A DNA stretch of 64,000 nucleotides from Candidatus Cloacimonadota bacterium. Its GTDB lineage: Bacteria > Cloacimonadota > Cloacimonadia > JGIOTU-2. Position 1 is the first letter of the stretch; each line of letters opens with the position of its first letter. Location: positions 1-64,000 of the forward strand of contig JAUWMT010000003.1 in the NCBI GenBank assembly GCA_030613025.1, read 5' to 3'. This document shows, in pieces, positions 55,601 through 64,000 of the stretch. The translations under genes were made by a program, and so were the position numbers. The notes under the pieces are model-generated. The model was not told the origin of the DNA and did not search any database. It saw nothing but the letters and a program-made list of their open reading frames with translations.

Positions 55601-56230
55601 ATTAAAATCATTCGATACACCACTTGTACCATTCTCACCAAAATGTACAAAAATATTTTCATCTGTATAACCATATTTTTCTAATAGAGTACAATATATA
55701 CCAGAAACAGGATTCCATAGACGACCATCATAGAGTCCATCATGCTGACCGATTATTACTGCATATAAATGATCATCAGGATCACGAGTTGGTATTATCG
55801 GGTTTGGATCTTGAGGTATATCCAAAACCTCTGGTCTGGGTGCATAAGAAATCAATTCAAAATCATCTTCAATATTTTTCGGATAGATATTTTTATCGAT
55901 CACCTGATATGCACCGGTCGCTATATCGACAAAAACATAACGACAGGGATGATGCCACATGGCTGATGGGATATCATTTATAAAAAAGACCCAGTTATTA
56001 TCATAAGTAGGAACTAACATTTGACTTTCGTCATTATACATTTCCAATACATCTTGAATACTTATACTTGTGTTTTTTACTTACACATCTACATTTCCAA
56101 TATCATTGGGTAATATCTGATTCAAAACCAAATCTTCTGCATCATTTTTTGTTATCTCTGCATGCAAAGACACAGAAGACACGAATACTAAAAGCACTAA
56201 TAGTGCTATTTTGAATTTTGTTATACTCAT
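52688..56230 (-). pseudogene. Caspase-fold/beta-helix surface protein, in-frame TAA near the N-terminus
   Basis: The open frame starts at 56047, but a signal peptide lies upstream in the same frame: ATG 56230, MSITKFKIALLVLLVFVSSV then SLHAE. One TAA (56081-56083, codon 50) splits them; a CAA to TAA change explains it. The full 1180-residue protein has a caspase/C13-type peptidase (HLYAVIIGQHDG, FIFVATHGFPSGGHS with His about 259, FVLLPCYSGGFID with Cys about 301). A right-handed parallel beta-helix of repeated NNS/NNSxF units (about 470-860) and a sorting domain (NYPNPASLSTTFSF, IYNVKGQLVKTFI, CNGIYFYKL, IMMR) follow. It resembles gingipain-like or clostripain-like surface peptidases by layout only. 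Without the upstream signal the 1119-residue remainder would not be exported. Confidence 0.7.
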
Positions 56231-56262
56231 CTGATTCTCCTTATTCCGATTGTTTATCGGGT

Positions 56263-57723
56263 TTATTTGAGCATTATTACTTTTTCAACTTTTTTACTTA
56301 CTCCATTCAATTTCAAATCCATTAAGTAGATACCGGAACTACAACACCGATTATTTTCGTCTCTTCCATTCCATGTAACATTGTGTTCACCTCCTTTCAT
56401 TTTTTGGTTAATTATTTGTTTAATTAACCCCCCTTTTATATCATAAATTTTTAATTCAACAAATCCATGTTCTTTAATTGAAAAATTGATCATTGTGTTT
56501 ATTTTAAATGGATTAGGATAAAGAGATAAAGTAACTTCTGAAATTGGAGGATATTGGGGATCTGCTCCTACTTGTGGCTCTTGCACAAAATTACCATTCC
56601 CGTCATTGAAAACGATATTTAAAAGTGATGGTGTGGACTGACCAAAGTATCTTATAGAAATCATGTCATCGTATTCATTTCCATCTAAATCTGAACAAAA
56701 AAAATCATAATGATAAGCATACAAACTATCATAAAATAATGTATAGTAGCTTGGTTCCGATAGATTGAAGTTCCCCTCATTATATAGTACATATTCACAT
56801 CCAATAATATCAGGTAAGCTGTCTTTATTTACATCGGAGATTAAAAACTCACTCAAACCAAACTCATAAACTATTTCATGCAGCAAGAAAATATCATCAC
56901 CTAAATTTTCATATATTCTAAAAAAAGTCCAGCCAAGGAAAAAATTATATTCATAACCAATTACATCATTATCTCCATCATTATCCATATCTGCAATTGA
57001 AACTCTTAGATTATAATTTATACTGTCTAAAACCAATGGATTGGGATTAATAGGATAAGAGTACATATATGTTTCTTCCCCTGAAACAACTATCTCATTA
57101 CCTCCATTTTCATTCAAATCTCCACAAGCAAGTCCATTTGGAGGAAAGTATAAATCAAAATATGACGGTAATGAAAACCCTCCATTACCTTCATTCAATA
57201 AATAACCCCAGAAAAAACCATTATTGGAAAGAACTAATAAATCTACATTATTATCATTGTCTATGTCGCCATAGGTAATATAAGAAAAAGTTTCACTATT
57301 ATTTAATGTAAAATCTGCAAATATATTAAAAAATCCATATTCATTATAAAATATTCTAATATACCTATCTGCTGTCCCCGATGAATGGTCTGATCTAAAA
57401 GCAATTATATCGGGGTAATTATCATTATCTATATTTTGTGCAAAAATATTTTGTTGATAACCACAAAAAACAAATGATGTATCAAAAATGGAAAATGTCC
57501 CATTACCTTCATTTTTTAAAATAGAAATCGTTGGATTATTATATTCCCATCCAGTTTTATGTCCCACCACAATGTCATTATCTCCATCCAAATCTAAATC
57601 TCCTGCGTAAACGGACCATGCAGCACAAGGGATGGTATATTCTGCAGCAAAGGTTGTAGTAAAAATTAGTAAGAAGAAAAGGAGCAAAACTACGTATTTT
57701 ATCTTATATATTTTTTCCTCCAT
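56263..57723 (-). CDS. Secreted FG-GAP/VCBS-repeat protein with sorting domain
   Basis: The 486-residue protein has a signal peptide (about 10-27, ending FAAE). A beta-propeller of FG-GAP/VCBS-like units follows, each with an Asp-rich calcium motif: GDLDLDGDNDIVVG, QNIDNDNYPDIIAF, GDIDNDNNVDLLVL, GDLNENGGNEIVVS, ADMDNDGDNDVIGY, SDVNKDSLPDIIG and SDLDGNEYDDMISI, about seven blades. It ends in a sorting domain (LYPNPFKINTMINFS, IYDIKGGLIKQII, VTWNGRDENNRCC, SGIYLMDLKL). Such propellers mediate binding to proteins or glycans on the surface. Confidence 0.82.
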   Translation of the reverse strand: MEEKIYKIKYVVLLLFFLLIFTTTFAAEYTIPCAAWSVYAGDLDLDGDNDIVVGHKTGWEYNNPTISILKNEGNGTFSIFDTSFVFCGYQQNIFAQNIDNDNYPDIIAFRSDHSSGTADRYIRIFYNEYGFFNIFADFTLNNSETFSYITYGDIDNDNNVDLLVLSNNGFFWGYLLNEGNGGFSLPSYFDLYFPPNGLACGDLNENGGNEIVVSGEETYMYSYPINPNPLVLDSINYNLRVSIADMDNDGDNDVIGYEYNFFLGWTFFRIYENLGDDIFLLHEIVYEFGLSEFLISDVNKDSLPDIIGCEYVLYNEGNFNLSEPSYYTLFYDSLYAYHYDFFCSDLDGNEYDDMISIRYFGQSTPSLLNIVFNDGNGNFVQEPQVGADPQYPPISEVTLSLYPNPFKINTMINFSIKEHGFVELKIYDIKGGLIKQIINQKMKGGEHNVTWNGRDENNRCCSSGIYLMDLKLNGVSKKVEKVIMLK

Positions 57724-57776
57724 AATATGCGTAAAATCATTTCAGAAAAACAATCTGTCAATTTTTTTTATTCAAT

Positions 57777-59171
57777 CTATCTCATCATTATCATTTTGTG
57801 TGTTACGGATGCATCGTCAGTAGAGACTTTATAGAAGTAAATGCCGTTGTTAATCTTCTTGCCCTGGATATCTTTACCGTTCCAGTGAATTTCTCCCTGA
57901 CCAAAGGCATTGGTGTGAGTGTGGAATTCATTCACAAGCTGTCCTTTGAGGTTGAAGATCGACACAGTCGCTTCTTTATAGTTATGTGATTTCAGCATAA
58001 ACGAAATAATCGTACCATTGATGAAGGGATTGGGAACGTTCTTTATAAATATGTCACCCTGCATTTGCGGATCATCAATCGAAGTGACTGGTCCCATTGT
58101 TCCATACACACAGTCAATATTTTGCGTGGGATTGGAATCGTCAATATCAAAAGTATGATTTTCTCCAAATCCAGCTTCCAGGTCAAGTCCGTTTCGTCCA
58201 AGTTTAAACTCTACATACTTCCATGAGCCGGCAGGGAATAAAATATCACCGCTCCAGAGCACGTCAGGAGTTACTTCTGTAAGAGGATTGTTCACAATGC
58301 CGAAATCCCAATCCAGGGGTTCAACATTGCCGTACACACCAAGTGAATCAAACACATAGCCAGCACCAGCGGAATCAGCTATATCTACATAGATCGTAAC
58401 TGTAACATCAATATCAGTGAAATCATTAGGATCCAGATCGTTGAAATACACAACCGGCAAGATCATTGTTGGTGAAGAATCATCGATGGTAAGCGTTCGG
58501 TTGCCGATCTGATCTTCCCAATTACCGCCATTTACGAATTTATATTCCTGGCTTGGATTTGTTCCGGCTGTAAATAATACATCACCTGCATAAATATCAC
58601 TACCCTGGTTTGTGAGTACATCTACTCCTGGTGACCAGCCATTAAACGATCCTGCAACTGAAACCGGTTCAATTGGTCCGACAAAACTCATATCAACCTG
58701 GAAGGTAACTGTCACATCCTGACTGATCCCACCAACTATATAATACTCGCCGGGATTATCCGCATCAAAAGGACCTGCACCTGACTGGTCTGTTCCATAA
58801 GAATATGTTGCATCAGTGGAATCATACCCTTCGCAGTAGAAATGAATGGTTTCACCGGAATAAAAGTACGTATCGGGAATAATTCCCATATACTCATCAT
58901 TATCTCCAACATCAGTATTATAAACCATTGCAACATCCAGCCATGAAGTCTCATAAGATTTCTTATAATACAATTTTGCAGAAAGACTATCACCACGACC
59001 TGGTTGATCTGTTACTCCGGATTTCCATATTTGATAATAGACGGTGATATCATCACCATTTGTTTGATTGGTGCCTGAATTAGGCCAGATATTTCCGCTC
59101 CAACCGATTGCCGCATTCAGCATGCTTGCAAATAGTAAAACGAAAACAAACAAAACTATAACTTTTTTCAT
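57777..59171 (-). CDS. Secreted CBM20/E-set-like glucan-binding protein with sorting domain
   Basis: The 464-residue protein has a signal peptide (MKKVIVLFVFVLLFASMLNA). A beta-sandwich (AIGWSGNIWPNSGTNQTNGD, VYYQIWKSGVTDQPG; about 21-140) is followed by a starch-binding-like module (VTFQVDMSFVGPIEPVSVAG, FNGWSPGVDVLTNQG, YKFVNGGNWEDQIGNRT; about 155-235). A second such module (VYGNVEPLDWDFG, WKYVEFKLGRNGL) and a sorting domain (NVPNPFINGTIISFM, IFNLKGQLVNEF, IHWNGKDIQGK, IMMR) complete it. There is no catalytic part. The first 235 residues are nearly the same as in the neighbour at 59618, so one arose by duplication. A GGAGGAGCAC site precedes the ATG. Confidence 0.82.
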   Translation of the reverse strand: MKKVIVLFVFVLLFASMLNAAIGWSGNIWPNSGTNQTNGDDITVYYQIWKSGVTDQPGRGDSLSAKLYYKKSYETSWLDVAMVYNTDVGDNDEYMGIIPDTYFYSGETIHFYCEGYDSTDATYSYGTDQSGAGPFDADNPGEYYIVGGISQDVTVTFQVDMSFVGPIEPVSVAGSFNGWSPGVDVLTNQGSDIYAGDVLFTAGTNPSQEYKFVNGGNWEDQIGNRTLTIDDSSPTMILPVVYFNDLDPNDFTDIDVTVTIYVDIADSAGAGYVFDSLGVYGNVEPLDWDFGIVNNPLTEVTPDVLWSGDILFPAGSWKYVEFKLGRNGLDLEAGFGENHTFDIDDSNPTQNIDCVYGTMGPVTSIDDPQMQGDIFIKNVPNPFINGTIISFMLKSHNYKEATVSIFNLKGQLVNEFHTHTNAFGQGEIHWNGKDIQGKKINNGIYFYKVSTDDASVTHKMIMMR

Positions 59172-59311
59172 GTGCTCCTCCGATTAAGTCTTTCAGATTA
59201 TGTGTTAGACAATTTATTTTGTGTCAAGTTTTTGTGAAATTTACACGAACTTTATGATTAAAGTAAATAATTCTAAGTCCATATCCGTCTGAAAAGTTAA
59301 ATTATAGAAAG

Positions 59312-59534
59312 CGAGAAACCGTTCCCAGTTAAATAATGAAAGATTTAACGGGACAGGTGAAACGGTTAATACATTTTTTTGTTTCATTAACCACCAACTT
59401 ATCCGTCAAAGACGGAGTAAACAGTCCTTTGGTGGTTAATAGGAAGATAGCTAATTGTAACCGATTTATCGGTTTCCAAATATTTGATGCATTTTCTAAC
59501 ATATTTCTAATTACACACTTTTTAGAGTAAACTC
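59312..59534 (-). mobile_element. MITE-like element, copy 2
   Basis: Read on the minus strand this matches the element at 21238: TTGAGTTTACTCTAAAAAG, then AATTAGAAATATGTTAG, AATATTTGGAAACCGAT and the ATTAACCACCAA / TTGGTGGTTAAT palindrome. The palindrome's loop here holds an extra hairpin (TCCGTCAAAGACGGA). The left end is diverged and lacks a clear terminal repeat. It encodes no protein. Confidence 0.7.
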
Positions 59535-59553
59535 AATTCTTTTGATTATTGTC

Positions 59554-59597
59554 ATAAAAAAAGAAAAAGACTCGAACACAGATCATGCATTCGAGTC
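59554..59597 (-). terminator. Rho-independent terminator of the 59618 gene
   Basis: On the minus strand GACTCGAA and TTCGAGTC (stem of 8) are followed by TTTTTCTTTTTTT. Confidence 0.85.
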
Positions 59598-59617
59598 TAT
59601 AATTTATACTGCTTATC

Positions 59618-62287
59618 TTATCGCAGAATTATTGTTTTGTGAATATCGGAAACTTTATCATCAACTTTCAATTTAACGAAGTAAATACCAGCGCTCAAAT
59701 CCGTGCCATCCCACCTGAAAGTGTGAATTCCGGAATCGCGATTTTCATTCATTATAGTAGATACTCGCTCACCTTTTACATTGTAAATCACTATTTCAAC
59801 ATGTGAATTATCCTTAAGAGAAAAGGAGATCGTTGTTGAAGAATTGAATGGATTTGGATAACTTGCATGGAGTGCAGTTTCATAACTTTGTTGCTCATCT
59901 CCCGTATCCATAAGCTCGATGACTGTGATGAATACAGTATCCGGGGCGGACCATGAATCTCCATCATACACTAAGAGTTCAATCGGGAATACCTCGTCCT
60001 GCGTAACCCAGGGGGCAGTAAAACTCGGATCAACAATTGTCGGATCATCAAGTGTGATTTCAGCAGGTGTCGTCCACAAATATGTTAAAGGAAGACCTTC
60101 CGGGTCATAGGAGCCGGATCCGTCAAGCTGAACAAAAACACCTTCGTTAACTGTCTGATCCGGACCTGCATCTGCAACCGGTGTATTATTTATAATATCA
60201 ACTGTGATTGGATTTGTAGGACCGGATTCACCTTCCGGATACATTGCAGTAACGAAATATTCATATTGACCATAAGCTAAATTCATATCATAATATGAAG
60301 TTGTGGGCACATAAACTAAAGCAATTATATCGTAATTACGATAAACTTTATAATAGATCACTTCGCGAGCATCTGATGCAGGAGCATCCCAGTCGATCAT
60401 CACATTACTGCCATTTACATCATAAGTCAGATTGGTGGGCGGATCAAGAGGTACGGCAGCAACAGTAATATAATCCAATTCTGTAATGCTGTCTGTTCCA
60501 AATATATTGATCACAGTGAGAGTAACAGAAAAGGTGCCTGCGGTATTGTAAGTGTGGACAGGATTTTGTACTACACTTGTCCCGCCATCACCGAAATCCC
60601 ACTCCCAGCTTATAATATCCGGATAGGATTCATCATTAAATGTAACTTCCAAAGGTACAGAACCCGTTATAGGAAATCCTTTGAAATCAGCAGTTGGCGG
60701 TACGCTATTCAAGACGGTGATCACAACTTGATCCGGATCGGAGTATAACACTCCATCAAAAACGATCAGTGAAAAAATAAAATCAGTATCTTCAACTACA
60801 ATAGGTGACACGAAGTTCGGATCCACGGCTGTGGAATCAGAGAGTACTATTCCTTCAGGAGAAATCCAGTGGTAGATGAGAGGTAATCCGTCCGGATCAT
60901 ATGAACCGGAACCATCAAGATATACTATGTCCTCTTCGATCACAACTTGATCAATTCCTGCATCTGCAACGGGCGGTGTGTTTGGTCCGATAAAAACCGT
61001 CTGTGTGTTGGAAGGAAGCGATTCGCCTTCCGGATAGAATGCTGTGGCATAATAAATATGACTACCCAAAGGTACCGAAGTATCGGTAAAGCTTGTGGTG
61101 GGAGAATAAATCAGAGCAAAAACTGAATCATCGCGATAGAGCTTGTAATAATCCACATCACGTTTTGCAGGAGCATCCCAATCAAGAAATACATCCGTAT
61201 CATTTACTGTTGCAGAGAGATTTGTTGGTGATTTGGGATTGAAATCATCATAAAACACAGCAGGTATTGTCGTGATAGTATCATCAATAGTAAAATTTCT
61301 ATTTGGCAGTCCATATAATTCATAGTTCTCATTGAGGCAGTATTTATACTCGATCACATCACCGACACTACCGTAGAATGAATACTCTCCTGTATAAATC
61401 TCATCGCCATCTACATCGGTCAGTTCCCATTTTGACCAGTTATTCATCGAGCCGCTCACAGATGAAGTATCAACATCCGGTACGAACCAGTCATTGATTA
61501 TCTGCACAGACATATCAACCTGAAAGGTAACATGTATTTCATCTGGTGGAATATCATTGAAATATACGGGAGGTAACACCATTGTTGGCGAGGAATCATC
61601 GATCGTAAGAATTCGATTCCCGATCTGATCTTCCCAGTTTCCGCCATTTACAAATTTGTATTCATGGCTTGGATTTGTTCCGGCAGCAAACAGTATGTCT
61701 CCTGCATATAGGTCATTACCCTGGTTTGTGAGCACATCTACTCCCGGTGACCAGCCATTAAATGATCCTGCGGCAGAAACCGGTTCAATAGGTCCGACAA
61801 CGCTCATGTCAACCTGAAAAGTCACAGTCACATCTTGATTTAATCCAGCTATGATATAGTACTCGCCGGGATTGTTCACATCAAAAGGACCAGCATTGTT
61901 CTGATCTGTTCCATAAGAATAGGTGCCATCAGTGGAATCGTATCCTTCGCAATAGAAGAAAATCGTGTCGCCTGAATTGAAGATGGAATTAGGTATTACT
62001 CCATAATATTCATCATTGTTGTAAACATCGACATTGAAGGTCATCAATTCTGATGTGTAGGAAGTTTGGGATTGAGTTTTGTAATAGATCGTAACAGAAA
62101 TACTATCTCCCTGCCCGGGTAAGTTCGTCACACCATCTTTCCAAATTTGATAGTACACAGTAATATCAAGGCCATTTGTATGATCGCTATAGGAGTTCGG
62201 CCAAATATTACCGCTCCATCCGATCACTGCGTGAAGAGAGCTTGCCAGTACAAGCATCAAAACCGCAATTATTAGAGATTTTTTCAT
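59618..62287 (-). CDS. Large secreted glucan-binding protein with PKD domains and sorting domain
   Basis: The 889-residue protein has a signal peptide (MKKSLIIAVLMLVLASSLHA) and the same N-terminal beta-sandwich plus starch-binding module as its neighbour. A second starch-binding module follows (VTFQVDMSVQIINDWFVPD, GSMNNWSKWELTDVDGDEIY; about 250-345). Then come two Fn3-like domains (DWDAPAKRDVDYYKLYRD, DWDAPASDAREVIYYKVYRN), PKD-type domains (DAGIDQVVIEEDIVYLDGSG, WEWDFGDGGTSVVQNPVHTY, DAGPDQTVNEGVFVQLDGSG) and a sorting domain (SYPNPFNSSTTISFSL, IYNVKGERVSTI, FRWDGTDLSAGIYFVKL). It is likely a surface starch-capturing protein encoded directly after the MalG-type permease. An AAGGAGTTAAAC site precedes the ATG. 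Confidence 0.82.
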   Translation of the reverse strand: MKKSLIIAVLMLVLASSLHAVIGWSGNIWPNSYSDHTNGLDITVYYQIWKDGVTNLPGQGDSISVTIYYKTQSQTSYTSELMTFNVDVYNNDEYYGVIPNSIFNSGDTIFFYCEGYDSTDGTYSYGTDQNNAGPFDVNNPGEYYIIAGLNQDVTVTFQVDMSVVGPIEPVSAAGSFNGWSPGVDVLTNQGNDLYAGDILFAAGTNPSHEYKFVNGGNWEDQIGNRILTIDDSSPTMVLPPVYFNDIPPDEIHVTFQVDMSVQIINDWFVPDVDTSSVSGSMNNWSKWELTDVDGDEIYTGEYSFYGSVGDVIEYKYCLNENYELYGLPNRNFTIDDTITTIPAVFYDDFNPKSPTNLSATVNDTDVFLDWDAPAKRDVDYYKLYRDDSVFALIYSPTTSFTDTSVPLGSHIYYATAFYPEGESLPSNTQTVFIGPNTPPVADAGIDQVVIEEDIVYLDGSGSYDPDGLPLIYHWISPEGIVLSDSTAVDPNFVSPIVVEDTDFIFSLIVFDGVLYSDPDQVVITVLNSVPPTADFKGFPITGSVPLEVTFNDESYPDIISWEWDFGDGGTSVVQNPVHTYNTAGTFSVTLTVINIFGTDSITELDYITVAAVPLDPPTNLTYDVNGSNVMIDWDAPASDAREVIYYKVYRNYDIIALVYVPTTSYYDMNLAYGQYEYFVTAMYPEGESGPTNPITVDIINNTPVADAGPDQTVNEGVFVQLDGSGSYDPEGLPLTYLWTTPAEITLDDPTIVDPSFTAPWVTQDEVFPIELLVYDGDSWSAPDTVFITVIELMDTGDEQQSYETALHASYPNPFNSSTTISFSLKDNSHVEIVIYNVKGERVSTIMNENRDSGIHTFRWDGTDLSAGIYFVKLKVDDKVSDIHKTIILR

Positions 62288-62317
62288 GTTTAACTCCTTA
62301 TATTTAATTTCATTTTT

Positions 62318-63154
62318 TTATCCTTTTACACTTCCCAGCGTTAAACCCGAAACGAGCCATTTACTGAGGACTAAAAATACAATTATAACAGGGACGCTGA
62401 TAATCAAAGCGCCTGCTGCATACATACCCCATTGTGTGGTCATATTGCCTTGCAGACTTTTCAAACCAAGTGGAATAGTGAACATATCTTCATACCACAA
62501 AACTTGTGCTGCAACCACATATTCGTTCCACGCAGCCATGAAAGAGAAAAGCGCTGTGATAACAAGAGCGGGAGATGCGAGGGGAAGAATGATTTTCCAG
62601 AAAGCATAGAATTTTCCAGCGCCGTCAACTTTTGCAGATTCTTCCAAGCTCGGAGGTATCGTATCGTAATATCCTTTCATGAGCCAGATGCAGAAAGGAA
62701 GAGCCGATGCACTGTACATGACGATCAATCCGAGAAAACTGTTAACCAGTCCAAGCTTGGAGATCATAATATATAAAGGAAGCAAAAGCATCGTTGCCGG
62801 AAACATCTGCGTTACGAGAAGTGCAAGCAAGCCCGACCTACGTCCGGGAAATTTATATCGCGAAAAGGCATAACCTGCTGTTGATGACAGTGCAACACCG
62901 ATGATCGTAACTGCTAATGTAACTAGCAAACTATTTTTTATCCATGTGAGGAATGGCTTTTCTGTAAAGAGCTGAACGTAATTAGCCCATGTTGCGTCTT
63001 CCGGAATAATTCGCAGTGAAGTGTTGAGAAGATTGTCGCCGGGACGTAATGATATCGTGAGAACACGGAGGATCGGGAAAATAGAGATCGCGACAAATAA
63101 AAGCAGGATCGAATAGATAATTACATATTGATACCAATGTCTTGTTTTATTCAT
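62318..63154 (-). CDS. ABC sugar transporter permease, MalG type
   Basis: The 278-residue protein is a six-helix permease of the carbohydrate uptake CUT1 family: LLFVAISIFPILRVLTISLR in TM1, TAGYAFSRYKFPGRRSGLL and the cytoplasmic EAA loop EESAKVDGAGKFYAFWKIIL followed by PLASPALVITALFSF. The C-terminus WLVSGLTLGSVKG is typical of MalG. Such permeases pair with a MalF partner, a binding protein and a MalK-type ATPase to import maltodextrins. It lies nine bases after the MalF-type gene and 30 bases before the gene at 59618, so it is probably in one operon with both. Confidence 0.93.
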   Translation of the reverse strand: MNKTRHWYQYVIIYSILLLFVAISIFPILRVLTISLRPGDNLLNTSLRIIPEDATWANYVQLFTEKPFLTWIKNSLLVTLAVTIIGVALSSTAGYAFSRYKFPGRRSGLLALLVTQMFPATMLLLPLYIMISKLGLVNSFLGLIVMYSASALPFCIWLMKGYYDTIPPSLEESAKVDGAGKFYAFWKIILPLASPALVITALFSFMAAWNEYVVAAQVLWYEDMFTIPLGLKSLQGNMTTQWGMYAAGALIISVPVIIVFLVLSKWLVSGLTLGSVKG

Positions 63155-63163
63155 AGCTTCACC

Positions 63164-64000
63164 TTATGCCTTATCTGCAACTTGCGTTTTTTTCAAAAAC
63201 GTCACGCTAAAAACTACCAGAATGAGGAAAATGATCATCGAAAATGCAGCAGCATATCCGTAACGATACAGATTGAATGCCGCTCGATATACATAAGAAA
63301 CAAGAATGTGAGATTTATCAGCCGGCTGACCACCATTCGTGACCAACCATATCACTGTCAGTTTATTGAATGTCCATACAATTCCCAGTGTGATCGCAGG
63401 GATCATCACAGGTTTGAGAAGCGGAACAGTTACACTCCAGAATTTTTTCCAGGCAGACGCACCATCGATCTCTGCTGCTTCATAAAGCTCTTTTGGTATG
63501 GACTGTAAACCTCCCATTGCAATGATCATCATGAAAGGCACACCGAGCCAAATATTTGTCATGATACTGGCAATGAAAGCAGTTGTCGCCCCGGAAAGCC
63601 AGTGCACCGCAGGAATGCCCAGTTTATGCAATATCAGATTGATCGCACCGGTATCATACATAAACATACCGCGCCAGGTCAAAGCAGTGATATATTCCGG
63701 CACAGCCCAAGGCAGAATGAGTAGTACCCGAATGATCGATTTGCCGGGTAAATGCCGATTGAGCAACACTGCAAGAAATACACCCAGAGTTACATGGAAG
63801 AATACGTTCACAACTGTCCAGACCACCGTCTTAAAGAAAACCGAATAAAATATTTTTTCTGCAAAAACTTTAGCATACTGCCCGAAACCGATAATGGTCC
63901 ACGAATTCACATTCGTCATATTCATGTTGGAGAATGAGAGCACGATATTATAAAAGAAGGGATAAATGACAACTCCGAAAAGAATTACCGATGCGGGAAC
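63164..64000 (-). CDS. ABC sugar transporter permease, MalF type (partial)
   Basis: The frame continues to the right window edge without a start codon: the last 19 codons there read VPASVILFGVVIYPFFYNI, a TM1, so the gene starts outside. The visible 278 residues include VVWTVVNVFFHVTLGVFLAV, WAVPEYITALTWRGMF, the EAA loop YEAAEIDGASAWKKFWSVTV and LPLLKPVMIPAITLGIVWTF-like segments. It is the partner of the MalG-type permease. Binding protein and ATPase genes are expected beyond the window. Confidence 0.92.
   Translation of the reverse strand, partial: VPASVILFGVVIYPFFYNIVLSFSNMNMTNVNSWTIIGFGQYAKVFAEKIFYSVFFKTVVWTVVNVFFHVTLGVFLAVLLNRHLPGKSIIRVLLILPWAVPEYITALTWRGMFMYDTGAINLILHKLGIPAVHWLSGATTAFIASIMTNIWLGVPFMMIIAMGGLQSIPKELYEAAEIDGASAWKKFWSVTVPLLKPVMIPAITLGIVWTFNKLTVIWLVTNGGQPADKSHILVSYVYRAAFNLYRYGYAAAFSMIIFLILVVFSVTFLKKTQVADKA

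Noticed and set aside
1-64000. tRNA, rRNA and CRISPR loci
   Set aside because: I saw no tRNA-like cloverleaf with a TTCGANNC arm in place, no rRNA segments and no short regular direct repeats with spacers.

Overview
The window looks like a chromosomal segment of an AT-rich, Gram-negative bacterium of the FCB group (Bacteroidota, Chlorobiota, Fibrobacterota and relatives). Candidatus Cloacimonadota or Marinimicrobia are my best guesses, by inference only, since no marker gene settles it. The reasons are the many secreted proteins that end in a FlgD-like or type A sorting domain (type IX secretion style), the VELSxF-type linkers, several outer-membrane barrels, and housekeeping genes of bacterial type (ptb, rlmH, cdd, mfd, mscS, malQ).

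Layout. (1) 1-1214: tail of a plus-strand integron cassette array with two attC-like sites around a trypsin-like protease. (2) 1408-5534: plus-strand metabolic genes (hydrolase-like protein, phosphate butyryltransferase, GMP reductase-like enzyme, RlmH, cytidine deaminase). (3) 5750-10615: a second cassette array, read on the minus strand, with four attC sites, cassettes for DUF3175, methyltransferase, HNH, unknown and nucleotidyl-cyclase-like proteins, and three copies of a promoter plus leader-peptide module ending exactly at cassette junctions. No integrase is present. (4) 10679-16948: one 2089-codon gene that joins AddA-like and AddB-like halves. (5) 17252-29199: a secreted protein, a small barrel, MscS, DUF3795, lipoproteins, Mfd and three PpiC/SurA-type chaperone genes. 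(6) 29339-30829: malQ. (7) 30952-32071: a broken IS110-family element with a structured non-coding end that could encode its bridge RNA. (8) 32365-64000: a long minus-strand locus for alpha-glucan use.

In region 8, MalF/MalG-type permeases run out of the right window edge. They are followed by two carbohydrate-binding secreted proteins, an FG-GAP protein, a caspase-fold/beta-helix protein, a PIN toxin pair, a PorV-like barrel, two further outer-membrane proteins, small lipoproteins, a GH13 lipoprotein with three glycogen-binding E-set domains, two exported GH57-type enzymes and several IDG-domain sugar-binding proteins. With malQ nearby, this reads as a complete surface-to-cytoplasm starch/glycogen system. 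It has no SusC/SusD pair within the window, and E-set domains with a shared DGFGGxNS motif recur on three different envelope proteins.

Four genes are broken: three by in-frame stops (two TAG, one TAA, each explicable by CAG/CAA to TAG/TAA) and one by a one-base deletion. Short palindromic repeats are common, two of them lie in frame inside genes, and one MITE-like element ends right at the mfd start codon.
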